Origin: Liquidambar formosana
Taxonomy: Eukaryota > Streptophyta > Magnoliopsida > Saxifragales > Altingiaceae
Length of the DNA: 64,000 nt
Assembly (NCBI GenBank): GCA_039720395.1
Contig: CM077824.1
Span: 22,096,013 to 22,160,012, forward strand
Direction: 5' to 3'
Each line of letters starts with the position of its first letter. Within the stretch, counting starts at the first letter, position 1. This document shows positions 45,487 to 57,284 of the stretch, in pieces. Under the pieces are notes generated by a model. The model had not been told where the DNA came from, did not search any database, and was given only the letters and a program-made list of their open reading frames with translations. A program made the position numbers and the translations under genes.

Positions 45487-45535
45487 CGCCTACGTACCAT
45501 GTATGGAAATACATTGATCAAAGTCCACGTAGTTC
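45487..45535 (-). ncRNA. pseudoknot-like motif in D1, cut by Copia
   Basis: Holds both stems of the motif (ACGTAG/CTACGT; CCATGTAT against ATACATTG, one mismatch compared with D2). The third strand, AAGTCC on the minus strand, is left of the Copia at 35634-35639. Confidence 0.55.
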
Positions 45536-47516
45536 GAAAGGGAATAGGGTTATAACTTAATAGGGGCCTATGGTAAACCCTAAGTTTCCTTTCAAGAAAA
45601 ACATGGTAAGTTTCCAAAATAAATGATTCTCAAAAGATTTTTGGTAAATGTGGAATTTGATAAAAAAAAATGAAAACTTTGATTTAAAAGGTATTTTTTT
45701 TTTATGAAAGGATACTATAGGAATCTACCATACCCCTCCATTAAGGAATAACCCTAGGGGGGGAGAAAGGGAAAGTTTCAAGGAAAGGAAAGAAGGGTGA
45801 ATTGGGGCACCCTCATACCCTACTTACCTTTAAGCAAAAGCAACCTATCAAAATAACCACCCTATTGCATAAGGTAATTATCTTATTCGCAAGATTTCAT
45901 CTTGCAATAGCCAAAATAACCACCCCACATTGGTGGGGTAGTTGCACCTGTTGTACTTGTCAAGCACCTGCAATTTGCATGCAAAAAACACCAAAAATAC
46001 CAACCAACCAAGCTAGGTTCCAATCAAGCAATTATCATGCTCAAACATAGGCTAACACATGCTCAAAACTCATCATTAAAGCCATTAAACAGATCTGGAC
46101 AGAATTAAAATAGAGCTTATAATCAACCATAAATCATGTAAACAATATGAATCATAAGCTAACTAAAACCCTAATTCAACCCTATATGCAATGACATGCA
46201 AAAAACCCTAAAATCAACTATATGGATGCTAAAGATATCATAGTTACCTAATATGGAACACATATGCAGCAACTATGAAGAAAAAAAACCAGAGAAAATC
46301 CCTAAGCTGTCATGCTATATGCAACTAAACCAACACAAGGATGATAAAAACCCTAGAATCACACTAGTGCATAAAATCCCATGAAATAACCCTAAATCAT
46401 GCAAAACAGAATATGAACAGCATTCTAACCATGCATATTAATCAATAGAATGATCCACACATGATAAAGACATAGACTTTCACATGAAATAAAGCTATTC
46501 TAAGCATAAACTCAATTTCAGCACTAAGGAAACCCTAGAATCCCAAACATGCAGTAAATCACATGGAATAGCATCTTAGCATACTAAACAGCCCATGAAT
46601 ATCATCCTAAACATGCATACTAGCTAATAGAAACAACAAAATACGATAAAAACATAAGCTTCAATATGCAAAAGAGTTATTTCATGCAGAAAACTAATTT
46701 TAGCACTAAGGAAACCCTAAAGTCCCAAACATGCAGTAAATCACATGGAATAACATCCTAGCATACTAAACAGCCCATGAATATCATCCTAAACATGCAT
46801 GCTAGCTAATAGAAGTAGGAAAACATGATAAAAACATAAGCTTTAATATGAAATAATGACTATTCAATACAAAACCCTTGAAAAGACTCTAGAAACCCTA
46901 AAGACACAAACACTCATAAAACCACATAAAATAACATCATATCATGCAAATCCAGCCATAAACCTTATCCTAATCATGTATTTTAAGCATTAAAAGCATC
47001 AACACATGATAAAAAACATAAGCTTTAAACATGCAACAATGCTATTTTATGCAAAAAACCCTAATTTGAATGAAAGAGAGAGGGAGGTATACCTGTATAT
47101 AGAACCTTACTGCTGTAGAGTTTGCTTCTCCTCTTGTGTACTGCTAGAAACACTCTCCTTCAAGCCTTCAAGCAATGCTCCAGCCCTCCTTCAAGCTTTC
47201 TCTCTCACTCTCTCACTCAAAATTTAGGTTAAACTACCCTAAGGATGGCTGCCATAGCCTCCAAGTCTCACATATGCCTCACACTTCAGAAATTGCCTCC
47301 CCTATTGCTGAAGTATAAGGGGGTATTTATAGGGATTGAGGGAAAACCCTCAATAGTTGGGATTAAAACCCTAGGGATTGATCCAAGGGCTCTTAGAGGT
47401 TCCCTTGGGGCTCAAGTAGGTCAAATAGGGCTGATATTAGGGTTAAATGGCGGCTAGAGGTGAGCAAATTCGAGAAAATAGGGAGGGAGCCGCGTCAAGA
47501 CTCAAAAAAGGAAAGT

Positions 47517-47600
47517 GGCTCGGGTGACCACCTAGGGCTGGGCGGCTAGCAGCCTAGGCCCAGGCGGCTAGCCGCCCAGGCCTGGGTGGTCACCCGAGGC
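47517..47600. repeat. U3 inverted repeat of D1
   Basis: The arms GGCTCGGGTGACCACC and GGTGGTCACCCGAGGC, with GGCGGCTAGC and GCTAGCCGCC nested in between. The TATA box (minus) follows at 47331-47324. Confidence 0.8.
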
Positions 47601-48311
47601 CATGTCATCCTCAGCCCATTTTTGACCCCTTTCAGCTTCCAAATGTATTTCAGGGCTCAAATCAACTCCGATTTTGACGAAACGAAAGCCAAAACGACCG
47701 TGTTTTGAAGGGGAATGTAATTTAAGTCACTTGAGGGCAAGAAACCCTAGCCATGGCTGCATGGTTGGGTCCTACGAAGGTGGTTAACTGCTATGCCTCA
47801 CCATCGCTTAGCTTAGGTATGCACATAGGGTCGCACCGAATGCTTTCCAATTCGAAATTCAACCTCTCTAAGCACATTTGGGGATGAAATTAAGACTAAT
47901 CAAGGTCAAATGAGTAGTCATAGAGTGAAAATCATGAACCAATTCGGGCTAACCCGAAGTAGGTCTCTTAGCCAACCTGAGCCTTGTTGAGCCATTCTAA
48001 TCCCGAACCATCAATTCATCGAATTGAACATATAAATACCTCAAATGCATCCATATGAACTCCAATTGGCAACTTGGAGATCATTTCAAGGTCAAATGGA
48101 AAGTTTGTGACCAAAAAGATGATTATGCCCCTCAAGTCACAAAAGTTCTTATTAACCCTCAAGATCAACTCCAAATCGAACCAAAATTCATACACACCAT
48201 CCTTAGGACCCTAGAAACTCAATGCAAAAGACTAGACTCAAAAAGGAAACAAAAAGACACATGCAATGACAAACCCTAGCTAAGGTGGCAAAAATGGGGT
48301 GTGACAGGTGG

Positions 48312-49891
48312 ACATCCGTACTTTGTCCTTGTTCCCAAAGGCTCGCATTCCGCTACAGTTCAAGATACCGGAATTGGAAAAATTTGATGGGATAGGCTGT
48401 CCTAAGACCCACCTCAAGATATATGTGCGAGCTATGCACCCTCGAGGGGCGAACGATGAGTTATTGTCTCAAATGTTTCACGAGTCATTAGCGAGTTCCA
48501 CCTTGAAATGGTTTTTGTCATTGGAGGAGAACAGAACTAAGACTTAGGAGGATATGTGCAATGCATTCACGGACCACTACAAGTATAATACCGAAGTGGA
48601 TGTCACGCGAAGGGACTTGGAAACTACTAAGCGAGGGGTTAATGAGACTTTCTCCGCCTTCATCACTAGGTGGAGACGAAAGGCTTCCAAAATAACAGAT
48701 AGACCGAATGAGGAAGATCAGATTTAGTTGGTGGTGAAGAACTTGTTGCCCGTATATCATAAGCACCTCTTTGCTCACTACTTTCCGAACTTCAAGGCTC
48801 TTATTGGGGCTGGCACACAGGTTGAAGATGCAATTGCCGATGGAACAATCAAAACAGAGGAGGTCCAAAGGAATTGAAGGACAAACTTTGGAGGAAAACC
48901 CAATGCTGAGGTCAATACCATTACCTAACCCGCTCGCCCTTTCTCCCTAAATGACTCCACCTCACCTCGCCAATTCATCGAGCTATACATGCCACTCAAA
49001 AGAGTTTTTGAAAAGCTGAGAAGCCGTGACCTCTTGAAACCCCTCGACCCATGGCCTCCACCAAACCCATTACCCAAGAACTACAATGAAAATGAGTATT
49101 GCAAGTTCCACCAAGCCAAAGGCCATCCAACCAATCGTTGCTATTGCCTCCGCCATGAAATCCAAGATTTGCTTGACAAGCAGATCATTTCACCACCTAC
49201 CGCACCAAATCGCCCAAATGTCACTCGAAATCCCCTCCCCATTCACAATATGCCTCCTCCCAACAACATAAATGCCATCGAGCTTGACTCGTCCCAATCC
49301 CGTTAGCCCATAAGGCAATACACACCACTTGCCATGACCTTGACTCAAGTTTTCCACCAATGTTGTGATAAAGGGCTCATATTGCCACACTATCCAAAAC
49401 CGGACCTTCGACTCCTCACCAATTCTGCTTGTACCATTAGGCGCCCGAGCATGATATGGAGGACTGTGTTATATTGAAAAAGGTAGTTCAAGACCTTATT
49501 GACCAAAAGGATTTGGTATTGCCAAAGAAGTCCATTCAGCAACAATTGAGAGAAAGGTTCGAGGCAGGAGATCCTAAAGTGGGTTTGCTGGGAGAGTCAT
49601 TCGGAAAGTTTGATTACTACGTACTCTACCCCGACCCCACCCCTGATGAGCCTATAATCCCCACAAGTTGGGATGAGTTACCAGAGGTAGTTCAAATGGA
49701 GGAGATCAACATGATCACATGGGTGACGTAGGTAAGATTGATGATATGTGGATGAGCGATGACGAGGTAGAGCATATAACTAGAGGGGGTCGCCATTTCA
49801 AAACTTCGCACTTAGAATCTGACAACCCATTAGGAGACTTGGAAGGTAACTGCCACCTCGACTTGCAAGAAGAAGAGGACGGAGTGATAGG
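48312..49891 (+). pseudogene. gag, main part, to start of pro (E3)
   Basis: Continues E3 gag after D1: IRTLSLFPKARIP, FDGIGCPKTHLKIYVRAMHPRG, then the zinc-knuckle-like YCKFHQAKGHPTNRC near 49096 and the linker KKSIQQQLRERFEAGDPKVGLLGE. Stops occur at 48545 (TGG to TAG), near 48725 (CAG to TAG), near 48870 and near 49304; frameshifts lie between 49310 and 49456 and near 49720. It ends at DLQEEEDGVI, where LTR D2 starts. The protease is not reached. Confidence 0.88.
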
Positions 49892-50141
49892 TGTGAACCC
49901 CGAAAAACGTGGCCCACAAGGATTTAAAAGTCGCCAGTCTGTGGACCCTAAAAAGGTAAAAGGCCCACGAGAGGGTTTGAAAAAGGAAAAGGGAGTCGCC
50001 ACCTTATTTTTTAAAGGAAACAAGGAAAACCCTAAAAAAAGTTTTGTTTTAGGAAAACAAAAGATTGACTCCATATTTAAAAATGGAAAGGCAAAAAGTC
50101 TTTTGGAAACCGGAGAAATCGGGGATTCGGAGGCTAAGTTA

Positions 50142-50185
50142 CGATATGGGAAGGTTCTAGGCAAAGCCTATAGGCACCCATATCG
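50142..50185 (-). ncRNA. U5 stem-loop in D2
   Basis: Outer stem CGATATGGG/CCCATATCG, inner TAGGC/GCCTA. Together with LTRs A, B and C this gives several compensated stem versions. Confidence 0.6.
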
Positions 50186-50367
50186 CCCTAAACGGTCTCT
50201 TAATTTAATTGGGCTAAATCAAAGTCTTAATCACACACAAATCAACAATTATCATCACAAGACAGCATGCATATCATTCATTCATTCATCCATATAAGCA
50301 ATTAAATCAAAGGAAAACATAAAAAGAAAGAAGGGGAGAAAACCTAGGATACTTAGTATCCTAGGGC

Positions 50368-50437
50368 GGACTTGAACCTCACGAAGAGCGCCTACGTACC
50401 ATGTATGGAAATACATGGATCAAAGTCCACGTAGTTC
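50368..50437 (-). ncRNA. pseudoknot-like motif in D2
   Basis: Outer CTACGT/ACGTAG, longest inner stem CCATGTAT/ATACATGG, bulge GGACTT against AAGTCC. Confidence 0.6.
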
Positions 50438-51399
50438 GAAAGGGAATAGGGTTATAACCTAATCAAAGCCTATGGTAAACCCTAAGTTTCCTTTCAAGTA
50501 AAACATGGTAAGTTTCCAAAATAAATGATTTTCAAAAGATTTTTGGTTAATATAGAATTCGATAAAGATGGAAACTTTGATTTAAAAGGTATTTTTTATT
50601 GAAAGGAAACTATAAGGATTGCCATGTTCCCCTATTAGGAAATAACCCTAGGGGGAGAAAGGGAAAGTTTCAAGGAAAGGAAAGAAGGGTGAATTGGGGC
50701 ACCCTCATACCCTACTTACCTTAAGCAAAAGCAACCTGTCAAAGTAACCACCCTATTGCATAGGGTAATTACCTTATTTGTAAGATTTCATCTCACAATA
50801 GCCAAAATAACCACCCCACATTGGTGGTAGTTACACCTGTAGTACCTGTCAAGGCACCTGCAATTTCCATGCAAAACATACCAAAATACCAACCAACCAA
50901 GCTAGATTCCAAATCAAGCCATTATCATGCTTAAACATAAGCAAACACATGCTCAAAATATCATATCAAGGACAAATAACAGATCTGGACAGAATTGAAA
51001 TAAGGCTTAAAAATCAACCACAAGTCATGCAAACAACATGAATCATAAGCTAACTAAAACCCTAACTCAACCCTACATGCAATGACATGCAAAATACCCT
51101 AAAATCAACTATATGAATGCTAGAAATATCATAGTTACTTAATATGGAACACATGCAGCAACTATAAAGAAAAATCAGAGAAAATCCCTAAGCTATCATG
51201 CTATATGCAATTAAACCAACACAAAGATGATAAAAAACCCTAGAATCACACTAGTGCATAAATTCCATGAAATAACCCTAAATCATGCAAAACAGAATAT
51301 GAACAGCATTCTAACCATGCATATTAATCAATGGAATGATCCACACATGATAAAGACATAGACTTTCACATGAAATAAGGCTATTCTAAGCATAAACTC

Positions 51400-52060
51400 A
51401 ATTTCAGCACTAAGGAAACCCTAGAATCCCAAACATTCAGTAAATCACATGGACTAGCATCCTAGCATAGTAAACAGCCCACAAATATCATCCTAACATG
51501 CACACTAGCTAATGGAAACAGCAAAATACAATAAAAACATAAGCTTTAATATGCAAAAGAGTTATTTCATGCAGAAAACCAATTTCAGCACTAAGGAAAC
51601 CCTAAAGTCCCAAACATGCAGTAAATCACATGGAATAGCATCCTAGCATACTAAACAACCCACAACATTATCCTAACCATGCATACTAACTAATAGAAAT
51701 AGCAAAACACAATAAAAACACAAGCTTTAATATGCAAAAGAGTTATTTCATGCAGAAAACCAATTTCAGCACTAAGGAAACTCTAAAGTCCCAAACATGC
51801 AGTAAATCACATGGAATAGCATCCTAGCATACTAAACAACCCACAAACATTATCCTAACCATGCATACTAACTAATAGAAATAGCAAAACACAATAAAAA
51901 CACAAGCTTTAATATGCAAAGAGTTATTTCATGCAGAAAACCAATTTCAGCACTAAGGAAACCCTAAAGTCCCAAACATGCAGTAAATCACATGGAATAG
52001 CATCCTAGCATACTAAACAGCCCATGAATATGATCCTAAACATACATACTAACTAATAGA
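51400..52060. repeat. degenerate tandem repeats inside LTR D2
   Basis: About 180-200-bp units with GCACTAAGGAAACCCTA, CCCAAACATGCAGTAAATCA and CATACTAA. D1 carries fewer units (46500-46800), so unit number differs between copies. Confidence 0.75.
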
Positions 52061-53387
52061 AGTAGCAAAACACCATAAAAGTACAAGCTTGAACATGGAA
52101 TAATGCTATCTTATGCAAAAACCCTAGTTTGAATGAATGAGAGAAAGGGGAAGAGGTATACCTATGGTGGTTGCTGTAGAGAGTCCTCCTCTTCTTATTG
52201 TACTCCTGGAAATTCCTTCCTTCAAGCCTTCAAGCCTAACTCCAGCCCTCTTTCAAGCTTTCTCTCACACTCTCTCACTCAAAGTTTAGGTTAAACTACC
52301 CTAAGGATGGCTGCCATAGCCTCCAATGTGCCTCTCACTTCAAAATTCCCTCCTAAGTGCCTCCCTCCGTCCCCCTTATTGCTGAAGTATAAGGGGTATT
52401 TATAGGGATTGAGGGGAAACCCTCAATGGTTGGGATTAAAACCCTAGGGATTGATCCAAGGGCTCTTAGAGGTTCCCTTGGGGCTCAAGTAGGTCAAATA
52501 GGGTTGAAATTAGGGTTAAATGGCGGCTAGAGGTGAGCAAATCCGAGGAAATAGGGAGGGAGCCGCGTCAAAGCTCAAAAAAGGAAAGTGGCTCGGGTAA
52601 CCACCTGGGGCTGGGGCGCTAGCCGCCTGGGCCCAGGCGGCTAGCCGCCCAGGCCTGAGTGGTCACCCGAGGCCATGTCATCTTATGCCCTATTTTGACT
52701 CCTTCGACTTCCAAATGTGTTTCAGGGCTCAAATCAATTCCGATTTTGATGAAACGAAAGCCAAAACGACCGTGTTTCGAAGGGGAATGTAATTTGAGTC
52801 ACTTGAGGGCAAGAAACCCTAGCCATGGCTGCATGGTTGGGTCCTACGAAGGTGGTTAATTGCTATGCCTCACCATCGCTTAGCTTAGGTATGCACATAG
52901 GGTCGCACCGAATGCTTTTCAATTCGAAATTCAACCTCTCTAAGCACATTTGGGGATGAAATTAAGACTAATCAAGGTCAAATGAGTAGTCATAGAGTGA
53001 AATCATGAACCAATTCGGGCTAACCCGAAGTAGGTCTCTTAGCCAACCTGAGCCTTGTTGAGCCATTCTAATCCCGAACCATCAATTCATCGAATTGAAC
53101 ATATAAATACCTCAAATGCATCCATATGAACTCCAATTGGCAACTTGGAGATCATTTCAAGGTCAAATGGAAAGTTTGTGACCAAAAAGACGATTATACC
53201 CCTCAAGTCACAAAAGTTCTTATTAACCCTCAAGGTCAACTCCAAATTGAACCAAAATTCATACACACCATCCTTAGGACCCTAGAAACTCAATGCAAAA
53301 GACTGGACTCAAAAAGGAAACAAAAAGACACATGCAATGACAAACCCTAGCTAAGGTGGCAAAAATGGGGGTGTGACAGAAGCCCTC

Positions 53388-53418
53388 ATTGGTGAGCAAG
53401 TTTCACTTGCGAACCAAT
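53388..53418 (-). ncRNA. hairpin next to polypurine-like tract (D2)
   Basis: Outer ATTGG/CCAAT, inner GCAAGT/ACTTGC on the minus strand, beside GAGGGCTTC and the LTR start. E1 has ACAAGT/ACTTGT here. Confidence 0.55.
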
Positions 53419-53595
53419 GACCAAAAGAACAACTCATTTTTGCCCGGGAATTGATTTCATCAGGACCCACTGGGGAAAGAGGGTGATCATATCATTGAAT
53501 TCTTCGAATTCATCATACACAAACACAAAGGTACTCCTCATAAGTTCTACAGAACTCTTCTTATACTGCATACCAGTTTCACTGGGGGACAAGAT

Positions 53596-53840
53596 GAGGT
53601 ATCCACAGCTTGCATCGAACTTCGTTCGATAAAAGGTCTTCCCATACTATGCCAGTGACACTGGCGAATAGTATGAGGTATCCATAGCTCACATCGAACT
53701 TCGTTCGATGAAAGGTCTTCCCATACTATGCCAGTGACACTGGCGAATAGTACGAGGTATCCATATCTTACATCGAACTTCGTTCGATGAAAGGTCTTCC
53801 CATACTATACCAGTAACAACTAGCGAATAGTACGAGGTAA
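53596..53840. repeat. 79-bp tandem repeats with two palindromes per unit
   Basis: Three units starting GAGGTATCC at 53596, 53675 and 53754. Each has ATCGAAC-TTC-GTTCGAT; two have the perfect GCCAGTG-A-CACTGGC and the third a decayed form. This is the D2 counterpart of the E1 hairpin array with unrelated sequence. Confidence 0.9.
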
Positions 53841-53859
53841 CACTACGCCATCAAGGCTA

Positions 53860-54100
53860 TCTCAAAACATGAGAAAGATACATCCTTCTCATATTCAAAC
53901 CATTAAGGTTATCATTCAAATATCAAGGTAATCACATAACACGAGAAAGATCACGTCCTTCTCTTGCTCAATCAAACAAGGTAAACACAAATCATAGGAA
54001 GCCATCAAGGTAAGCATGTAATCATGAGAAAGATTGCATCTTTCTCTCACTAAGTCATCAAGACAAAGGTAAGCTTCTACTTACCAACACACAACAAGTT
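53860..54100. repeat. degenerate hairpin repeats
   Basis: Three looser copies of ATGAGAAAGAT...ATCTTTCTC (53875, 53940, 54024), each able to fold back; spacing is roughly 65-85 bp. The rest to 54505 is 3' UTR without a gene. Confidence 0.6.
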
Positions 54101-54505
54101 CACCAAGTCATCTCACATGGAGGCTATTCATGCCTTAACTCAAACACCAACTCATATAGGAGACACAATTATCTCATGAAAGCAATCATTCACATGCATA
54201 TAGGGAAGGTATCTTTATCCCAAATGACGACGAATCATAGTGGCATAGGAGGGAATTCATCCCTAACGATCAAAAGTCATATGCATAGAGGGTTGTTCAA
54301 CCCTACTAGCATGCCATGCCCACACAAGGGCTATCAATGCAACCTATTTCAAAACCATTTCATGTTAAACAAAGTCAAGATATTCATTCATTTTTCAACT
54401 CAAAACAAGCTTGAGATTTCATCTCAAAGAGGGTTCAAAAGCGCGAATAGGTGAGCAAAGGCCAAACGGGCGCAACGGAGCGAGCAAGGGGGGGTGACCA
54501 CCTGG

Positions 54506-56408
54506 TAATTCAGCAGCAATTTCTGAAAACCAGCAGTTCGTATTTTAATCATACTTTTTCATCCGAAGTCAGAATTTGATGAAATTGTTTGTTTAGAAAG
54601 ATAATTCAATTCTCTACACTTTGTATTTCACAAGCTTTGTCCAATCCAACGTTTTCATACCCAACACGCTTTGAAGTTGCTGCTTAGCTGCAAAGTGACG
54701 AGAATCCTTTTTCTTTTCTCTTGTTCTCCTTTTTGTTTTTCTATTTCTTTTCAAAGTTGAGTGAGTTTTGATCTCTTTGCTGGATACCACTTTGACAAAG
54801 AGGAGGATTTCGTTGGTTTTGATTCACTCTAAAGACCTGAGGAGCCACGAACAATTGCATACAGCACAGGAAGGCCTTCCTAAGGTATTCTCCTTCTCTA
54901 TTCAAGCTAAACTAGTTTTCATATGGTTAGGCCTATTGCATGTTAAAGGTACTTTTTATCATGTTTAACCACTCTAGCTAGTTAATATACATGATATCTA
55001 TTTTTTATCTACTGTTTAGCATGCTTTAGGCTGTCTTTAGTTTTTAATGCATAGTTGTGATTCTTTGCTCCTGTTCTTTGTCCTTGTGCTAGGATTATTG
55101 TCATGTTAGAGTTTAGGGATTTTCATTCATGTTATATTGGCTTTAGTTAGTTAATATGCATGATTTTAATTTCTGTTTAGTTTGTTTTAGCATGATTAAA
55201 GTATGTTTTGTATGTTTTTAAGCATATTTGTGAGTTTAGGGTTTTAGAGTCATTGTTTGTTTGTTTTCATATAGCATGATAAAGTAGACTTTTTTATTTG
55301 GTTTTTCTTCGTGTTTGCTGTATATGTTTTTCATATGGAGTAAACATGATAGTTTTGCATGCATGTTAGTATGTTTTAGGGTTTTTATGCATGATATGGT
55401 TCTAGGAATATGTTAGGACTTATTATTGTTCGCTGTTTTTGCTATTGGCATGCTTAGTGGATGATTTTAGGTCATAATACTATTCTGTCCAGATTTGCAT
55501 GTTAGTGTTTTTGCATGGTTTTGAGCACTTGTAAGGGTGCAAATAGGTGTGGTATTTGTCCTATGGCAAATAGGGCTGCTTATGTCTGAAATGGCTAAAT
55601 GCTTGGAGCTAATTGCGCTCAGGTAAGTGGGTGTGAAGGTGCCCCAATTCACCTTTCTTCTTAACTCATTCTCTTCTCCCTAGGGTTAATTTTTAATATG
55701 ATCCTATGGTTTAATTAGAGGTTTCCTTAACCAACAAAATTCTGGTTTTTATTAAAGTTTCCATTTTGTGGATTTCTTTCCTAAAATCAAACTTTCTATC
55801 AAATTCAACTCTTTTGATCAAATAAGGAAACCTAGGGTTTTAACCATAGGTTTATATTAGGTCTTAACCCTAATTCTAATCGAACTACGTGGACTTTGAT
55901 CCATGTAGTTCGTTACATGGTACGTAGCGTTCCTTCGTGAGGCTCAAGTCCGTTCTAGGATCCAAGCATCCTAGGTTTATTTTTGTTTTGTTTCTTTTTC
56001 TTTATTTCTGTTTTTATTTGCTTATTATGCATGGATGGATGAATGAAATATATGATATGCATGCAATTCTTGTGATGATATACTTGCTGATTTTTGTATG
56101 GAAAGACTTTAATTTAGCCCAAATGAACGGAGAGACCGAAAGGGTGACAATGGGTGCCTATAGGCTTTGCCTAGAACCTTCCCATGTCATAACTTAGCCT
56201 CCGAATCCCCGATTTCTTTGGTTTTCAAAAGATTGGTTTTGCTTTTCCTTTTTTTATGGAGTCATTCCAAATTGTTTTCCTAAAACAACCTGATTTTTAG
56301 GGTTTTTCCTTGTTTCCTTTAAAAAATAAGGTGGCGACTCCTTTCCTTTTTCTTTTTCAAACCCACTTTCTTTTCAATCCCTCGTGGGCCCAATTTCCGG
56401 GGTTCACA
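54506..56408 (+). repeat. truncated 5' LTR of E4 (family A)
   Basis: Matches LTR A from 9555 to its end, with small indels. Includes the donor CAG|GTAAGT near 55618, a pseudoknot-like motif at 55882-55951 (inner stem CCATGTA/TACATGG), a U5 stem-loop at 56146-56190 and a PBS-like TGGCGACTCC near 56332. About 686 bp of the 5' side are lost, including the promoter. Confidence 0.92.
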
Positions 56409-56411
56409 GTT

Positions 56412-56429
56412 TGGCGACTCCACTGGGAA
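56412..56429 (+). other. primer-binding site of E4
   Basis: TGGCGACTCCACTGGGAA after LTR end TTCACA and GTT; as in E3 with one change. Confidence 0.78.
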
Positions 56430-57284
56430 CTTGTGGGCTAGACTCTATAAAGTTTAATTGGGCTAGGTTAATTTCTTATGTTTAATTAAAATCAATCACA
56501 TTGCATCTGCTTGATTGTGTGCTTTCATTTATTGCATTGTGTGCGCAAACTCTTGCATGTTAGGATCGATGTCCCTCGATGTATCCTTGCCAACGATCGG
56601 CCTAGTCTCAACCTTGGTTTTCCTGATTCCATGTGTTGGGGCGAAAGCTATCAACCTCTCTTGCCTAGTACCCTTGGGCTTGCCCTTGGGTATATTAAAT
56701 GAGTTAATCACGTACTGCTGGACCCACGCGGCGTTCCTGATGCCACATGTGGTTAGGTATAAGGATTGCTCAAGCAAGTGAAGGACCCTAGCCTACCCTT
56801 ATCATTAGTCCATATAGACAGACTTGTAGGACACTACGGTCTCACCTTTATGCACCCACAATTGTTTGTAATGATGCTATGCTGTGTTTGTGGTGTGAGG
56901 CTTTATATCTTATGCCCTTAATATAGACCTTTAAACCCTAGCCTTCGTTAAGGCCATGGGTTAGGAGGAATAAATTAAGGAAATAGGATGTAAAGCTATG
57001 TTTGTGATGTGCTAGTCCTAGGGGATTAATTAAACCTAGTTGAAGGACTCTATGCCCTATTCTTTAAAACATACCCTTAATCCATGATCCCTGTAAAGGT
57101 AATTGGATAAAAGGAATGAATTAATTGAACATGGTGTAGAGACCGAGTTCATTAAGGAAAATATGGAGGTTTAGGACAAGTCCTTAGGCTAAAGGTTAAA
57201 ACTTTTCTATCCATAGACGTGCTGGCTTGGATCCGCAATCCATAAGGGCGTCTAGTGAGTGTTGAGTCTACCCATCAGACAGAC
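56430..57284 (+). other. leader of E4
   Basis: Untranslated; 56505-56800 is the leader block shared with E2 and E3. Small ORFs at 56511-56781 overlap in several frames and are not conserved, so they are not called. Confidence 0.5.

Larger units (their letters stand above)
35180..48306 (-). repeat. D1: inverted solo LTR of family D, split by Copia
   Basis: The two parts are 35180-35659 and 45492-48306, together about 3.3 kb. Begins TGTGGACCC and ends TGTGACA. Perfect 5-bp target duplication GGTGG (35175-35179 and 48307-48311), and the E3 gag frame resumes right after it, so this is a genuine solo LTR. It carries TATAAATA (minus, 47331-47324), a long GC-rich inverted repeat (47517-47600), a U5 stem-loop (35406-35449) and a pseudoknot-like motif cut by the Copia insertion. 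Its 3' end is about 47 bp shorter than in D2. Confidence 0.93.
34095..49891 (+). mobile_element. E3: internal part, split by later insertions
   Basis: PBS, leader and gag of the element whose 5' LTR is LTR C. The gag is interrupted at 35179 by solo LTR D1 and resumes at 48307; it is cut for good at 49891 by LTR D2. No pol of E3 is present in the window. Confidence 0.85.
49892..53378 (-). repeat. LTR D2 (inverted 3' LTR)
   Basis: 3,487 bp, TGTGAACCCCG to TGTGACA. It has TATAAATA (minus, 52404-52397), a GC-rich inverted repeat (52590-52675), a pseudoknot-like motif (50368-50437), the perfect hairpin CCTAGGATAC/GTATCCTAGG (50343-50365) and a U5 stem-loop (50142-50185). The first 47 bases (its 3' end) are an extra block, absent from D1, that contains a PBS-like GACTGGCGACT and a second LTR-type end. 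The body has about 220-bp degenerate repeats around 51400-52060 (units with CAGCACTAAGGAAACCCTA). Confidence 0.9.
49892..54505 (-). mobile_element. D2 element: 3' LTR and 3' UTR, minus strand, truncated
   Basis: Inverted 3' LTR (49892-53378) followed by the region that normally lies between antisense ORF and LTR (53379-54505, reading towards higher coordinates). It then stops at 54505, inside a hairpin arm, where E4's LTR begins. It inserted into E3 gag (left flank ATAGG); the right flank is lost. Confidence 0.85.

Noticed and set aside
48055..48279. 74-codon ORF, repeated at 53126-53350
   Set aside because: It lies antisense in the U3 of D1 and D2; the two copies are alike because the LTRs are alike. 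No independent evidence of coding.
49715..50164. 149-codon minus ORF across gag and LTR D2
   Set aside because: It spans an insertion junction between two unrelated elements and reads through the U5 stem-loop.
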